NCBI RefSeq assembly: GCF_030403775.1
Contig: NZ_JAQMWQ010000012.1
Coordinates: 81,859 to 145,858 of the forward strand
Direction: 5' to 3'
Length of the DNA stretch: 64,000 nt
Source of the DNA: Paenibacillus sp. BSR1-1
GTDB taxonomy: Bacteria > Bacillota > Bacilli > Bacillales > Cytobacillaceae
Shown: positions 50,146 to 58,731 of the stretch, piece by piece
How positions within the stretch are numbered: position 1 is the stretch's first letter
Layout of the letters: each line of letters begins with the position of its first letter
The notes under the pieces: model-generated
The model's database searches: none
The model's input: only the letters and a program-made list of their open reading frames with translations
What the model was told of the DNA's origin: nothing
Translations under genes and position numbers: made by a program

Positions 50146-51231
50146 TTATACGAACTGTGATTGTTCAAACTCGCTAATTAAAGCAGCTTCCAGACCTGCT
50201 TCATTTGCTAATTCTACTAATTGATCAAATACAGCATCAGGGAGATTGATACCCGCTGTTACATTTTTCTCTTTGTTTAAATGCTCGATCTCTCCTGGCA
50301 TAAAGATTCCGCTTGATCCTTCGGCTAATGGAGTATCTTTAATAAAGCTAGTATAACGTTGTACAGCTTGATAGAATATTGCCGGTTCGATAAATGCATC
50401 AATTCGGATCGCCATAAAGAAGTGGCTTACACAGTTAGGATTTTCAATATCGTTGTACATCGAGTTAATTTCGTTTCCAATTGCACCGCCGCTTAATAAT
50501 GCAGACAAAACATCAACTATAATGGCCAAAGAGTATCCTTTTGGACCGCCAACAGGGAATAAGAAACCGCCATTCACTACTTTTTCCGGGTCAGTTGTTG
50601 ATTTACCAGTCGAATCAACAGCCCATCCTTCCGGAATAGATTCCCCTTTATTTTTTGCATTAATAATTTTCCCTAGCGGAACAGTGCTCGTTGCCATATC
50701 CACCACAATTGGCCTTGCATCACCTGAAGGAACAACAATGGATATTGGGTTATTACCAATTCTTGCAGCTGCTCCACCAGGGGGCGGCATTAATGGCTCA
50801 ACATTACTGAATGAAAAACCAATCATATTTTTCTCTTGGATTTTTGATGCCCAGTAAGCAGCTGCACCGTAGTGATTACTGTTACGAACAGTTACAGCAC
50901 TAATCGCATTTTTCTCTGCTTTTTCCAAAAGGATATCAATTGCTTTCTTTGAAACTACTTGTCCTAATCCATCCCTACCATCGAGAACGGCTGTGCTTGC
51001 TGTTTCCTTAATGATTTGCACATCAGCCGCTCCCGGTATAACACCATTTTGCAGACGGCTTAGATAGATTGGGAGTCTCATTACGCCGTGGCTGCTTACG
51101 CCGCGAAGATCCGCGTCCACTAAAGAAGCAGCTGTTACCTGTGCATCTTCAGTTGGAACATTATTTTTTTCAAGAATACCTGCTACTACTTTTTCCAGTG
51201 TTACTGGTTGTACATTATGAAATCCGTTCAT
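50146..51231 (-). CDS. Ldh2-family NAD(P)-dependent hydroxy-acid dehydrogenase
   Basis: 361 residues of the malate/L-lactate dehydrogenase type unrelated to classical LDH. Family motifs: DLRGVSSHGVMRLP with the catalytic His (41-54), RNSNHYGAAAYWA (about 117-129), RIGNNPISIVVP, VVDMATSTVPLGKI and GPKGYSLA. Members oxidise malate, sulfolactate, ureidoglycolate or 2-keto-3-deoxy-sugar acids. The start overlaps the transporter stop by 17 bp (TAAAC-ATG after AGGAGGG). Confidence 0.9.
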   Translation of the reverse strand: MNGFHNVQPVTLEKVVAGILEKNNVPTEDAQVTAASLVDADLRGVSSHGVMRLPIYLSRLQNGVIPGAADVQIIKETASTAVLDGRDGLGQVVSKKAIDILLEKAEKNAISAVTVRNSNHYGAAAYWASKIQEKNMIGFSFSNVEPLMPPPGGAAARIGNNPISIVVPSGDARPIVVDMATSTVPLGKIINAKNKGESIPEGWAVDSTGKSTTDPEKVVNGGFLFPVGGPKGYSLAIIVDVLSALLSGGAIGNEINSMYNDIENPNCVSHFFMAIRIDAFIEPAIFYQAVQRYTSFIKDTPLAEGSSGIFMPGEIEHLNKEKNVTAGINLPDAVFDQLVELANEAGLEAALISEFEQSQFV

Positions 51232-52510
51232 TGTTTAACCCTCCTGAAACTTTCACTTCAATTTTTTCATTTCTAAGCAAGACAATGTATAAGACAACTG
51301 AAAGCGCACCGATTACTCCTGCTAAAACAAGAGCGGCTACGAAGTTATGCAATTTATCAGCTAAAAAGCCTGTTAAAATTGGAGCAATCCATCCAGAAAT
51401 GTTACCGATAAAGTTTTGCATACCTGCAAGTGTACCTACCATGTTTTTTGGCGCAATATCAGCAACGATTGCCCAAGAACCGCCGTTAGCAAACATCATT
51501 CCGCCTAGAGAAAGGGAGATTAAGGCAAGAGCGGCAAACACATCTGTTACGAAAGCAGCTGGAATGATAGCAAGTGAAAGAACCATCCCAATGGTCATAT
51601 TCATTTTCCGTGCTGAGATAGGTGCCCAGCCCTTTTTAATCAGTCTGTCAGATAAATAGCCGCCCAAAATGGCGCCAATAGATGCAGCAATCCATGGTAT
51701 TACTGAGTTAAATCCTGCTTTTAATAGAGTCATATGACGTTCGATAACCAGATAGGTTGGCAGCCATGTAAGCATTAAATATAGTAGATAATCTTGGGCA
51801 AACAATCCGAACAGAATGCCCCAAACATTACGATAGCGAAGAAGGTGGTACCACTTTAAGCCATTAGACTTTTCTTCCGCAGTTTCAAGCTTGTTCCCAT
51901 CTAAGATATAGTCTAATTCTGCTTTATTGACGCTCTTGTCTTCAGAAGGCTTGTTTTTAAAAGTTGCAAGCCAAACTAGTCCCCAAATGATACCTATTAC
52001 ACCTGTTACAATAAATGAAGTTCTCCAACCATAGGTTTGAACAACCCATGCTACAACTGGTGTTGTCAACCCTGAACCAACCGCAATACCCATTGAAAAT
52101 AATCCATTAGCAATTCCACGTTCTTTTGAAGGAAGCCAATCAGAGATTACGCGTGTGTTTGTTGGAAATGCTGGAGCTTCACCAATACCCATAAGGGCAC
52201 GAATACCAAGTAACATTCCAACGGAACGGCCTGCTGCAGTAAACGCACTAAATATTGACCACCAAATAATTGCAACCCCATATGTAACTTTTGGTCCTAA
52301 TTTATCAACAATCCCTCCCACTGGAATCTGCATTAATGCATATGTCCAGAAAAACGCCGACCCAAGCAAACCAAATTCTGTTTTACTTAAGCCAATACTT
52401 TTCATCATATCTGGACCAGCAATACCAAGGTTCGCCCGATCCATGTAGTTTATTGAAGTTGCTAAAAATATTAGAAAGACAACTGTCCATCTCTTGTTTG
52501 ATCGTTTCAT
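51215..52510 (-). CDS. MFS transporter, anion:cation symporter family
   Basis: 431 residues, twelve helices. ACS start RWTVVFLIFLATSINYMDRA, then GLLGSAFFWTYALMQIPVGG and RALMGIGEAPAFPTNTRVIS (helix 4 motif). Relatives carry glucarate, galactarate, galactonate or phthalate. It is the first structural gene after the divergently spaced GntR gene, with a cre box about 45 bp upstream. A loop of about 35 charged residues lies between the two halves. The substrate is probably a sugar or hydroxy acid. Confidence 0.9.
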   Translation of the reverse strand: MKRSNKRWTVVFLIFLATSINYMDRANLGIAGPDMMKSIGLSKTEFGLLGSAFFWTYALMQIPVGGIVDKLGPKVTYGVAIIWWSIFSAFTAAGRSVGMLLGIRALMGIGEAPAFPTNTRVISDWLPSKERGIANGLFSMGIAVGSGLTTPVVAWVVQTYGWRTSFIVTGVIGIIWGLVWLATFKNKPSEDKSVNKAELDYILDGNKLETAEEKSNGLKWYHLLRYRNVWGILFGLFAQDYLLYLMLTWLPTYLVIERHMTLLKAGFNSVIPWIAASIGAILGGYLSDRLIKKGWAPISARKMNMTIGMVLSLAIIPAAFVTDVFAALALISLSLGGMMFANGGSWAIVADIAPKNMVGTLAGMQNFIGNISGWIAPILTGFLADKLHNFVAALVLAGVIGALSVVLYIVLLRNEKIEVKVSGGLNNERIS

Positions 52511-52551
52511 TCCTTCATCCCCTTCGTAAGTAAGGCATAATTTAGATAAAC

Positions 52552-52566
52552 GGAAACGTTTACAAT
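52552..52566 (-). promoter_or_regulatory. cre box upstream of the hydroxy-acid operon
   Basis: Leftward TTGTAAACGTTTCCG matches the CcpA consensus except at the last base, 42 bp before the transporter start. Confidence 0.65.
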
Positions 52567-52737
52567 TCCAATCCTAAAAAAAGGAATCGCTCGCAATAAT
52601 ATTGGATGGTGAAAAATGAAAACAAGTTTGCTAGAATATAAATAAACTAGTTTTGTTGTCATCGGGCAACAGACTAATTATGGGGAGTAATGTATTAGGG
52701 TCGCCAAACCAGTTTACACATTGCTCCTTCCATTAAA

Positions 52738-53388
52738 TTAACCTCTAGATTCTTTATACATTGTGCAATAATATTCTTTTGTTTTTTCAAGATGGAATCT
52801 TAAGTGATTTTTCGCTGTTCCGTCTTTTAACCCCGAAATAATTTTCCTGTGTTCTTCAATTACTTCTTCTCTTCTAGAATGATGATCCAAAACTCGAATA
52901 CCTACTCGGAGCATAATATCCGAAACCTGATCTGCAACCGTTTTTAACCGGCTATTATTAGTGAGTTTATATAAGAGATCATGAAAATCTCGATCTAATG
53001 TCATGAACTCCAGATTAGATTGGATCTTTTCATCAATCTCCATTTTATTGAGGTTTTCTTCTAACTGATCTGCCTTAAACTTTATATTGTGATCAAATCC
53101 ATATTCTAGAATACCGGGTTCAACAATAAGACGTAATTCAAACAATTCATGAAGGTCATCCAATGTAATCGGTTTCACATATGTCCCTTTATAAGGGACT
53201 GTATAAACCCATCCTTCAGATTCTAAAATTTGAAGCGCTTCCCTAAACGGCGTACGGCTAATGTTAAACTTTTCCTGGACAAGTTTCTCAGTGATCGCGT
53301 CATGGTCCCTGAAAATGCCACTAATGATTGCTTCTTTGATAATGTTATACGCCTGAATTTTTAATGGAGCTGGAATGGAAAGGTTCAC
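52738..53388 (-). CDS. GntR-family regulator, FadR/FCD subfamily
   Basis: 216 residues from a GTG preceded by AAGGAGGTGAG. N-terminal winged helix (about 10-72) with KLVQEKFNISRTPFREALQILESEGW. A C-terminal FCD domain holds metal-ligand-type residues (LRLIVEPGILEYG, DRDFHDLLYKLTNN, EHRKIISGLKDG). FCD regulators respond to carboxylic acids and usually repress the adjacent catabolic operon. An AT-rich palindrome lies 60 bp upstream. Confidence 0.93.
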   Translation of the reverse strand: MNLSIPAPLKIQAYNIIKEAIISGIFRDHDAITEKLVQEKFNISRTPFREALQILESEGWVYTVPYKGTYVKPITLDDLHELFELRLIVEPGILEYGFDHNIKFKADQLEENLNKMEIDEKIQSNLEFMTLDRDFHDLLYKLTNNSRLKTVADQVSDIMLRVGIRVLDHHSRREEVIEEHRKIISGLKDGTAKNHLRFHLEKTKEYYCTMYKESRG

Positions 53389-53447
53389 TGTTGTCTCACC
53401 TCCTTATGTATAATTCGATAATATATCAGTTACCTATTACGTTTTAA

Positions 53448-53480
53448 CTAATATATCATATATTATATATCATATATTAG
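53448..53480. promoter_or_regulatory. AT-rich palindrome upstream of the GntR gene
   Basis: CTAATATATC...ATATATTAG, a 33-bp near-perfect palindrome of ATATAT(C) units, with another ATAATATATCAG at 53419-53429. A candidate autoregulatory operator. The rest of 53389-53700 holds no gene; a CCCTTG-gaca-CAAGGG hairpin lies at 53657-53672. Confidence 0.45.
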
Positions 53481-53717
53481 TCGTAATTTTTTCAAAAATC
53501 AATATTTATCTAGCGAATTTTCAAAAATTTCTGTTAAAATTGTGATTGTTTTCACAATACATTAGCTATCTTGGCAAGCAAAATTATTATTTCTGAGGTC
53601 GCGTCGACTTTAGAATCAAATATATAATTACCTTTTTGGAAAATTACGGTCATATTCCCTTGGACACAAGGGCCGCCCATGCTAATATTGCATTATTAAA
53701 TCAGTGAGGTGGAGAAA

Positions 53718-54056
53718 TTGAAAAACAAAGTCATTTTACTTGCTTCCGATCAGCTTGGCAATGGCAATCCAGAACTAGGCGAAGGAATATTAGAAACCTT
53801 CTTTACTATCCTTAAGCAAAAGGAAGAGCTGCCCGCAGCTATTTTTTGTATGAATCGCGGAGTGTTTACATTAACGGACAGCTCGCTAGTTTCTCTTCAA
53901 TTAAAAGAACTGGAAGAAAAGGGTATTGACATTCTTGGTTGTAAAACTTGTGTTGACTTTTATGAACTGAACGATAAGCTCGTAGTCGGGAAAATCAGTG
54001 GAATGGCCCATTTTATTGACCTAGCCTCTAAATATGAAGTAATTACATTATCTTGA
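53718..54056 (+). CDS. DsrE/YedF-like sulfurtransferase-related protein
   Basis: 112 residues from a TTG with GAGGTGGAG six bases upstream; a GTG three codons earlier lies inside that site. It matches the DsrE-like half of YedF (selenium-metabolism-associated) proteins: VILLASDQLGNGNPELGEGI, PAAIFCMNRGVFTLTDSS, LEEKGIDILGCKTCVDFY and GMAHFIDLA. The usual N-terminal TusA domain is absent. The GCKTC cysteines could carry persulfide. No sel genes are nearby, so function is open. Confidence 0.8.
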   Translation: MKNKVILLASDQLGNGNPELGEGILETFFTILKQKEELPAAIFCMNRGVFTLTDSSLVSLQLKELEEKGIDILGCKTCVDFYELNDKLVVGKISGMAHFIDLASKYEVITLS

Positions 54057-54079
54057 TTTTGGATATATTTAGTCATAAA

Positions 54080-54128
54080 AAAACTGCACCTACAATTATT
54101 AGATACAACTAAAAATTGAGGTGCAGTT
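54080..54128. terminator. hairpin between the YedF-like gene and the wall-hydrolase gene
   Basis: AACTGCACCT pairs with AGGTGCAGTT around a long loop with an inner AATTnnnnAATT stem. The T-run lies on the leftward side. Confidence 0.6.
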
Positions 54129-54243
54129 GATTACTGTGATTTTCATATTCTTTCACATATTCTTTCAATTATAATTACATTTTTTAAATTCTCAAGTCAT
54201 AAATCAAACGAATCACTCCAGTCAACATTGTTAAAAAACAAAA

Positions 54244-54272
54244 ACAGCGGTGCCCTTTAAAGGCGCCGCTGC
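54244..54272 (-). terminator. terminator after the wall-hydrolase gene
   Basis: AGCGGCGCC-tttaaa-GGGCACCGCT followed leftward by GTTTTTGTTTTTT. Confidence 0.85.
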
Positions 54273-54287
54273 AGCTTTATACCACTA

Positions 54288-56108
54288 TTACTGCATGGCC
54301 TTCCAGAACTCCCCGGCCACTACTTGATAACCCAATAAACTTAGGTGAATATTGAGCGGGTTTGGAATATAGTCCGCCAAATTACTTACATTGATTACTT
54401 GAGCTGTTGGGACAAAGGCATCCCCGTGCTGAACCGACTGAGCTTGAATTTGCGCATTTAAAGCTTGTAATAATTGACTTAACTGTTCTTTTTGCACCGG
54501 ATCAGTTATATATGGGAATGGGTTGTAATAGCCCATCACATATACCTTTACATTTGGATTTAGTTGATCAATTGTGCCTAGAATCGTGCTGATTTTTCCA
54601 GCAATGGCTGCTATCGCTGCAGGTGCTTGAGCCGGATCTTTTTGAACGACAGGAAGCAAATCATTTGCCCCAATATCCAGGGTAAGATGAGTTGCTTTTT
54701 GTATTTTTTCTTGAACATCTTCTCTCTCTAAATCTGCTAAGATATTATCCGTTGTATATCCCGAAACACCGAAGTTTGCAAAGTCAAGCAGTTGATACGA
54801 TTTGGCAAAATTCGCGGCAATATAATTCGGATATCCCCAATCTGGATCTACTCCATTTACAGGAAGTCGATCCTGACCATCTGGAGTCATACCCGCTGCC
54901 AGCGAATCCCCTAACGCCACATAATTGACCTGAATCCATGCGCCATCCGGACCTAATTTATAACCTTTAATGACCGTATCAGACGCCATATCTCCATTTT
55001 GATTGAAGAAATACCATTTGCCGTCAATTTGCTGCCAGCCAATCACCATCGCTCCACTATCCGAAAGGAAGTATTTTTTTCCTGATAACTCCTGCCAGCC
55101 TGTTTTCATCGCTCCCGAATAATCGAGGTAATACCATGCTCCTCCAGTATTGAGCCAGCCCGTCTTCATGGATCCATCACGATTTAAGTAGTACCACGAA
55201 CCGTCAGACTTTACCCAGCCTGTTTTCATGGCACCTGTTGAATCGAGGTAATACCATTTGCCATTATCATGAAGCCAGCCAGTGTATTTCCCGCTTGTTG
55301 CATAGAAGTACCAGGTGCCATTCGTAAAAACCCAGCCACGTGGAGGGATTTCATTCCAAACCAGACTTGAAATTTTATTAATGGTTTCAATTCCATAAGA
55401 TAAGGATTTATTATTCGTTGTTAGAACCGCAATCACATAGTTTTTCCCTTGGCCATTTACATATCCGACACTATTAACATACGATCCGGAATCGGCCCAG
55501 CCATTTTTTAAAGCTACACTTACTCCTGAAGGGAGCCCGGCGCCCGTACCCCAGCGTTGATCTGCTCGTACGTTCCGCATCAGATTAAGACCGTATGCCC
55601 TCTGGGAATCTGTTAATAATGTATTAGAATAGGCAAAGTATTTCATCATGGTAAGCTGGTCCTGAACAGTTGTGGTGGTGCGCCCCCACCATCCGCCCGT
55701 ACCGGCAACCGTATTGGTCATCCCTGCTTTTTGAAAAAAGGGCTGGACGCTTTTTTCGCTGCCTAACTGCCGCCATATGGTACTTGCAGCGCTGTTATCA
55801 CTGTTTTCTATCATTTTAGTAAGCAATGAATTTTCATTGCTTGTGATTGGGATCTTTTGATAGAGTACATCAGCGAGCATCGACATTTTCACGATACTCA
55901 TCGTTTGGTAGGTTTTTGAAGGGTTATATGTATAGGTTTTACCTGTGTTTGCATCGTAAACCCCAACAGACACCGTGTTGCTTCTAGAAGCAAGGTAACT
56001 GGTTACATCAGAGCCCAATATCGTTGATGCCTGCACAGGAATTTTGGCATACAACAGCATGGCCATTCCCACAATGACACATGCGACTATTTTCTTATAG
56101 GATTTCAT
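54288..56108 (-). CDS. secreted three-part protein: class-A serine hydrolase + cell-wall-binding repeats + SGNH hydrolase
   Basis: 606 residues from the ATG at 56108 (AAAGGAAG six bases upstream). A signal peptide (1-28, cut near VQAS) precedes a beta-lactamase/DD-peptidase-like domain (30-255) with S71-x-x-K74, S103-D-N105 and K201-N-G. Next are six choline/cell-wall-binding repeats (about 259-376; GW...GxWYYLxxxGxMKT). Last is an SGNH/GDSL esterase domain (395-606) with GDS (S402), G449, GAND (N482) and His588. The Asp expected three residues before this His is Leu585. It probably acts on peptidoglycan or wall polymers outside the cell. This domain combination is unusual. Confidence 0.88.
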   Translation of the reverse strand: MKSYKKIVACVIVGMAMLLYAKIPVQASTILGSDVTSYLASRSNTVSVGVYDANTGKTYTYNPSKTYQTMSIVKMSMLADVLYQKIPITSNENSLLTKMIENSDNSAASTIWRQLGSEKSVQPFFQKAGMTNTVAGTGGWWGRTTTTVQDQLTMMKYFAYSNTLLTDSQRAYGLNLMRNVRADQRWGTGAGLPSGVSVALKNGWADSGSYVNSVGYVNGQGKNYVIAVLTTNNKSLSYGIETINKISSLVWNEIPPRGWVFTNGTWYFYATSGKYTGWLHDNGKWYYLDSTGAMKTGWVKSDGSWYYLNRDGSMKTGWLNTGGAWYYLDYSGAMKTGWQELSGKKYFLSDSGAMVIGWQQIDGKWYFFNQNGDMASDTVIKGYKLGPDGAWIQVNYVALGDSLAAGMTPDGQDRLPVNGVDPDWGYPNYIAANFAKSYQLLDFANFGVSGYTTDNILADLEREDVQEKIQKATHLTLDIGANDLLPVVQKDPAQAPAAIAAIAGKISTILGTIDQLNPNVKVYVMGYYNPFPYITDPVQKEQLSQLLQALNAQIQAQSVQHGDAFVPTAQVINVSNLADYIPNPLNIHLSLLGYQVVAGEFWKAMQ

Positions 56109-56253
56109 TTTCAACTTCCTTTCTAACTATCTATGAATCTATTATATAATGCTGAAACACTTTTAAAAAATAGTTTTTCCCTTTAATTGGTATATAGTGA
56201 TGTTATAATAAAGTAGTTAACTTGAAATAATTTGAATTTTCGTGGGTGATTAT

Positions 56254-56691
56254 ATGAAAATTTCAATAGAAGAAATAAACAAAACACTGGAAGAAGAAAT
56301 CCTGATTAGGTGTCATGAGGTGGATGACGAAATCGATGAAATCGTCACCAAGCTGAAAACGGAGAACCCCATTGTACTCGGATATCAAAATGATAAAGTC
56401 CATCGCATTAAGCTTAGTGATATCTACTATTTCGAGGCAGTTGATGGTAAGGTTTTTGGTTACTGCAAGGACAACATTTTTGAGGTAAAACAAAAGCTTT
56501 ATGAATTAGAGGAATTCTGCAGAGGAAAGAACTGTTTTCGTGCATCCAAGTCCACGATCTTGAACATAGCCAAAATTTCATCCATTCATCCGTCCATAAG
56601 CGGCCGATTCGAAGCGGTGCTTGATAACAGGGAACATGCTATTGTATCGAGGCAGTATGTGCCTGTCCTAAAAAAAATGCTTGGATTGTAA
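56254..56691 (+). CDS. LytTR-family DNA-binding regulator
   Basis: 145 residues from the ATG at 56254. Residues 1-45 are a helical lead-in; 45-145 form the LytTR domain (VHRIKLSDIYYFEAVDGKVFG, FRASKSTILNIAKISSIHP, VSRQYVPVLKKML). There is no receiver domain. Such stand-alone LytTR proteins are commonly paired with a DUF3021 membrane partner, as here, and the pair often controls neighbouring genes such as transporters. GGGTGAT precedes the start. Confidence 0.92.
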   Translation: MKISIEEINKTLEEEILIRCHEVDDEIDEIVTKLKTENPIVLGYQNDKVHRIKLSDIYYFEAVDGKVFGYCKDNIFEVKQKLYELEEFCRGKNCFRASKSTILNIAKISSIHPSISGRFEAVLDNREHAIVSRQYVPVLKKMLGL

Positions 56692-56705
56692 CAGGAGAGA
56701 TAAAT

Positions 56706-57134
56706 ATGAAGATGGCTAAATTTGCACAAAAAATGGTGAAGGATTTCTTGATTATCTTCGCATTGATTATCATCATTATTACTTTATTGCGACAAATGTA
56801 TTTTCCCGATACCGGCTTTGATTTAAAGTCGATTTATATCATGATGGCCTTTTCATTATTAAGTTCATTGCTGGGATTTGTATTGTATTCTCCTAATGAT
56901 AGCAGCGAGAAGAAAATGCGTCTAAGAATGGCCATTCATTTTTTCACTTTGGAGATTGTACTGATTGCCCTTGGCAGCGTTTTTGATCTTGTGACGAGTG
57001 TATTAGATGGAATCATTCTAGCATTGCAAATTGCCGTCATTTACATCGTCGTTCGTCTGCTGTCATGGCGAAATGATAAAAAGGAAGCCCAAGAAATCAA
57101 CGAAAAACTAAAGGCATTTAAGAGTAACCAATAA
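56706..57134 (+). CDS. DUF3021 membrane protein, partner of LytTR regulator
   Basis: 142 residues with four helices (about 12-30, 42-60, 76-95, 102-120) and a charged C-terminus. The size, helix layout and position 14 bp after a LytTR gene fit DUF3021, thought to restrain the LytTR regulator at the membrane. AGGAGAGA precedes the ATG. The esterase gene 180 bp downstream could be the target. Confidence 0.87.
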   Translation: MKMAKFAQKMVKDFLIIFALIIIIITLLRQMYFPDTGFDLKSIYIMMAFSLLSSLLGFVLYSPNDSSEKKMRLRMAIHFFTLEIVLIALGSVFDLVTSVLDGIILALQIAVIYIVVRLLSWRNDKKEAQEINEKLKAFKSNQ

Positions 57135-57315
57135 AATCATAAAGCAGCAGCTGTCTGCCACAGAATATTTTGCAGTAAGCTTGATCGCTTACTGCTCTTT
57201 TTTTTGCATCTTATTTGCCTGTGGATACAACTTACTGATTTTCTATATACTTCCTTCTGGCAATTTATTATCCTCAGTTTGTAATAAATTATTGGAAAAA
57301 GAAGGGGTAACTACG

Positions 57316-58617
57316 ATGGGAAGTTTACTATTGTTGATTGCGTTGGTTTTCGAGATTGCATTTTCAATCTTCTGTATTGCTAGGAAGCAAAACCATAAGA
57401 AAATGAAAAATTGGATTAGGATTGCTATATTTTTAGCATTTGTATTGCTCACACTTTCTTCGGTGATTGTCTGGAGCTTCCGCTGGGTATTGGCTGCCAT
57501 ACTGTTTTTTATCTTAGCGTTAAAGGGAACGGTTTCGCTTATCCGAAACAGAACAAATTCACCAAAATACAAAACTTCTAAAATGGTCTGGAAATCCATG
57601 ATAATGATATTGGCTTTCAATTTCGCACTGGCACCTGCCATTGTTTTCCCGCAGCATAAATCACCAAAAGTGACAGGGAATTATGATGTAGCAACTGCTG
57701 CTTACACTTACGTTGACAAAAACCGTATTGAGGAATTTACCGACAATGGGCAAAACAGATTTGTAGATGTGGAATTTTGGTATCCCAAAACTGGAGATGG
57801 AACATTCCCTCTATTAGTGTTCTCACATGGAAGCACTGGGATTAAGTCAAGCAATACCTCTACCTATACGGAGCTTGCAAGCCACGGATATGTAGTCGTT
57901 TCTATCGATCATCCTTATCACTCCTTTTATACTCGTTCAGAGGATGGAACGGTTGCAACGATTAATTCAGATTATAACCGTGAAATCAACAATATGAATA
58001 ATGGGGTTTACTCGAAGAAAGAACTTTATGGGCTCATTCAAAAATGGATGAAACTGCGAACAGACGATATGAATTTTGTCATTGATACGATACTTGAAAA
58101 AGCCAAAAGCGACAATAATCCCATTTATCAACATATCGATACAGAGAAAATTGGTGTGTTCGGGCACTCAATGGGCGGCGCAGCAAGTGTTTGGCTAGGC
58201 CGAGAGCGTGATGATATTGATGCAGTCGTCAATATCGATGCCCCTTTCTTTAGTGAGCTGGCCTATAAGAAAGAAATCGGTGATTTTGCTGCAAGCAGCA
58301 AGGCATACAAAACCCCGCTTTTTAACATTTATTCTGATGATGTTTGGGAACAACTTGAAAGCAACTCCCTTTATGCAGCGAACAAACTTGATAATAAACA
58401 ATTCCAAGAAGCATATACAACCCATTTTCAAGGCGCAAAACATTTAAGCTTGACCGATTTGCCGCTTTTCTCCCCTATCCTTGCCAATTATCTGCAAGGC
58501 GGAAAAGCCGGCATTGATCCATATTACTGCCTTGAAACGGAAAATAAGCTAATTCTTGATTTTTTTGACAATGAATTAAAGGGCATTGGCCATTTTACTC
58601 CAGAGAGGACATATTGA
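57316..58617 (+). CDS. membrane-anchored alpha/beta hydrolase, PAF-acetylhydrolase-like
   Basis: 433 residues from the ATG after AAGGGG. Four N-terminal helices (about 2-22, 33-52, 57-77, 92-112) are followed by an alpha/beta hydrolase domain: LLVFSHGSTG oxyanion strand (166-175), nucleophile S285 in FGHSMGGAAS, and a C-terminal His in FQGAKHLSLTDLP. The size and LVVISIDHPYHS-like VVSIDHPYHS segment resemble isoform-II PAF acetylhydrolases/lipases. It probably hydrolyses a lipid or ester at the membrane. It follows the LytTR-DUF3021 pair. Confidence 0.85.
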   Translation: MGSLLLLIALVFEIAFSIFCIARKQNHKKMKNWIRIAIFLAFVLLTLSSVIVWSFRWVLAAILFFILALKGTVSLIRNRTNSPKYKTSKMVWKSMIMILAFNFALAPAIVFPQHKSPKVTGNYDVATAAYTYVDKNRIEEFTDNGQNRFVDVEFWYPKTGDGTFPLLVFSHGSTGIKSSNTSTYTELASHGYVVVSIDHPYHSFYTRSEDGTVATINSDYNREINNMNNGVYSKKELYGLIQKWMKLRTDDMNFVIDTILEKAKSDNNPIYQHIDTEKIGVFGHSMGGAASVWLGRERDDIDAVVNIDAPFFSELAYKKEIGDFAASSKAYKTPLFNIYSDDVWEQLESNSLYAANKLDNKQFQEAYTTHFQGAKHLSLTDLPLFSPILANYLQGGKAGIDPYYCLETENKLILDFFDNELKGIGHFTPERTY

Positions 58618-58626
58618 TTTAGCAGG

Positions 58627-58653
58627 GCCCCATGCATATGTGCAGGGGCTTTT
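58627..58653 (+). terminator. terminator after the esterase gene
   Basis: GCCCCaTGCA-tatg-TGCAGGGGC, then TTTTGG. Confidence 0.78.
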
Positions 58654-58731
58654 GGTTGTTTATTTGGTCATTTATGCTGAAACTCAAAATACAATTGATA
58701 TCAGTGGTGTTAAGCTGAAAGGGTGATAGGA

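Noticed and set aside
58654..58731. Rifamycin-associated element before rph
   Set aside because: No 19-bp GGGGC...GCCCC inverted repeat was found apart from the terminator of the preceding gene.
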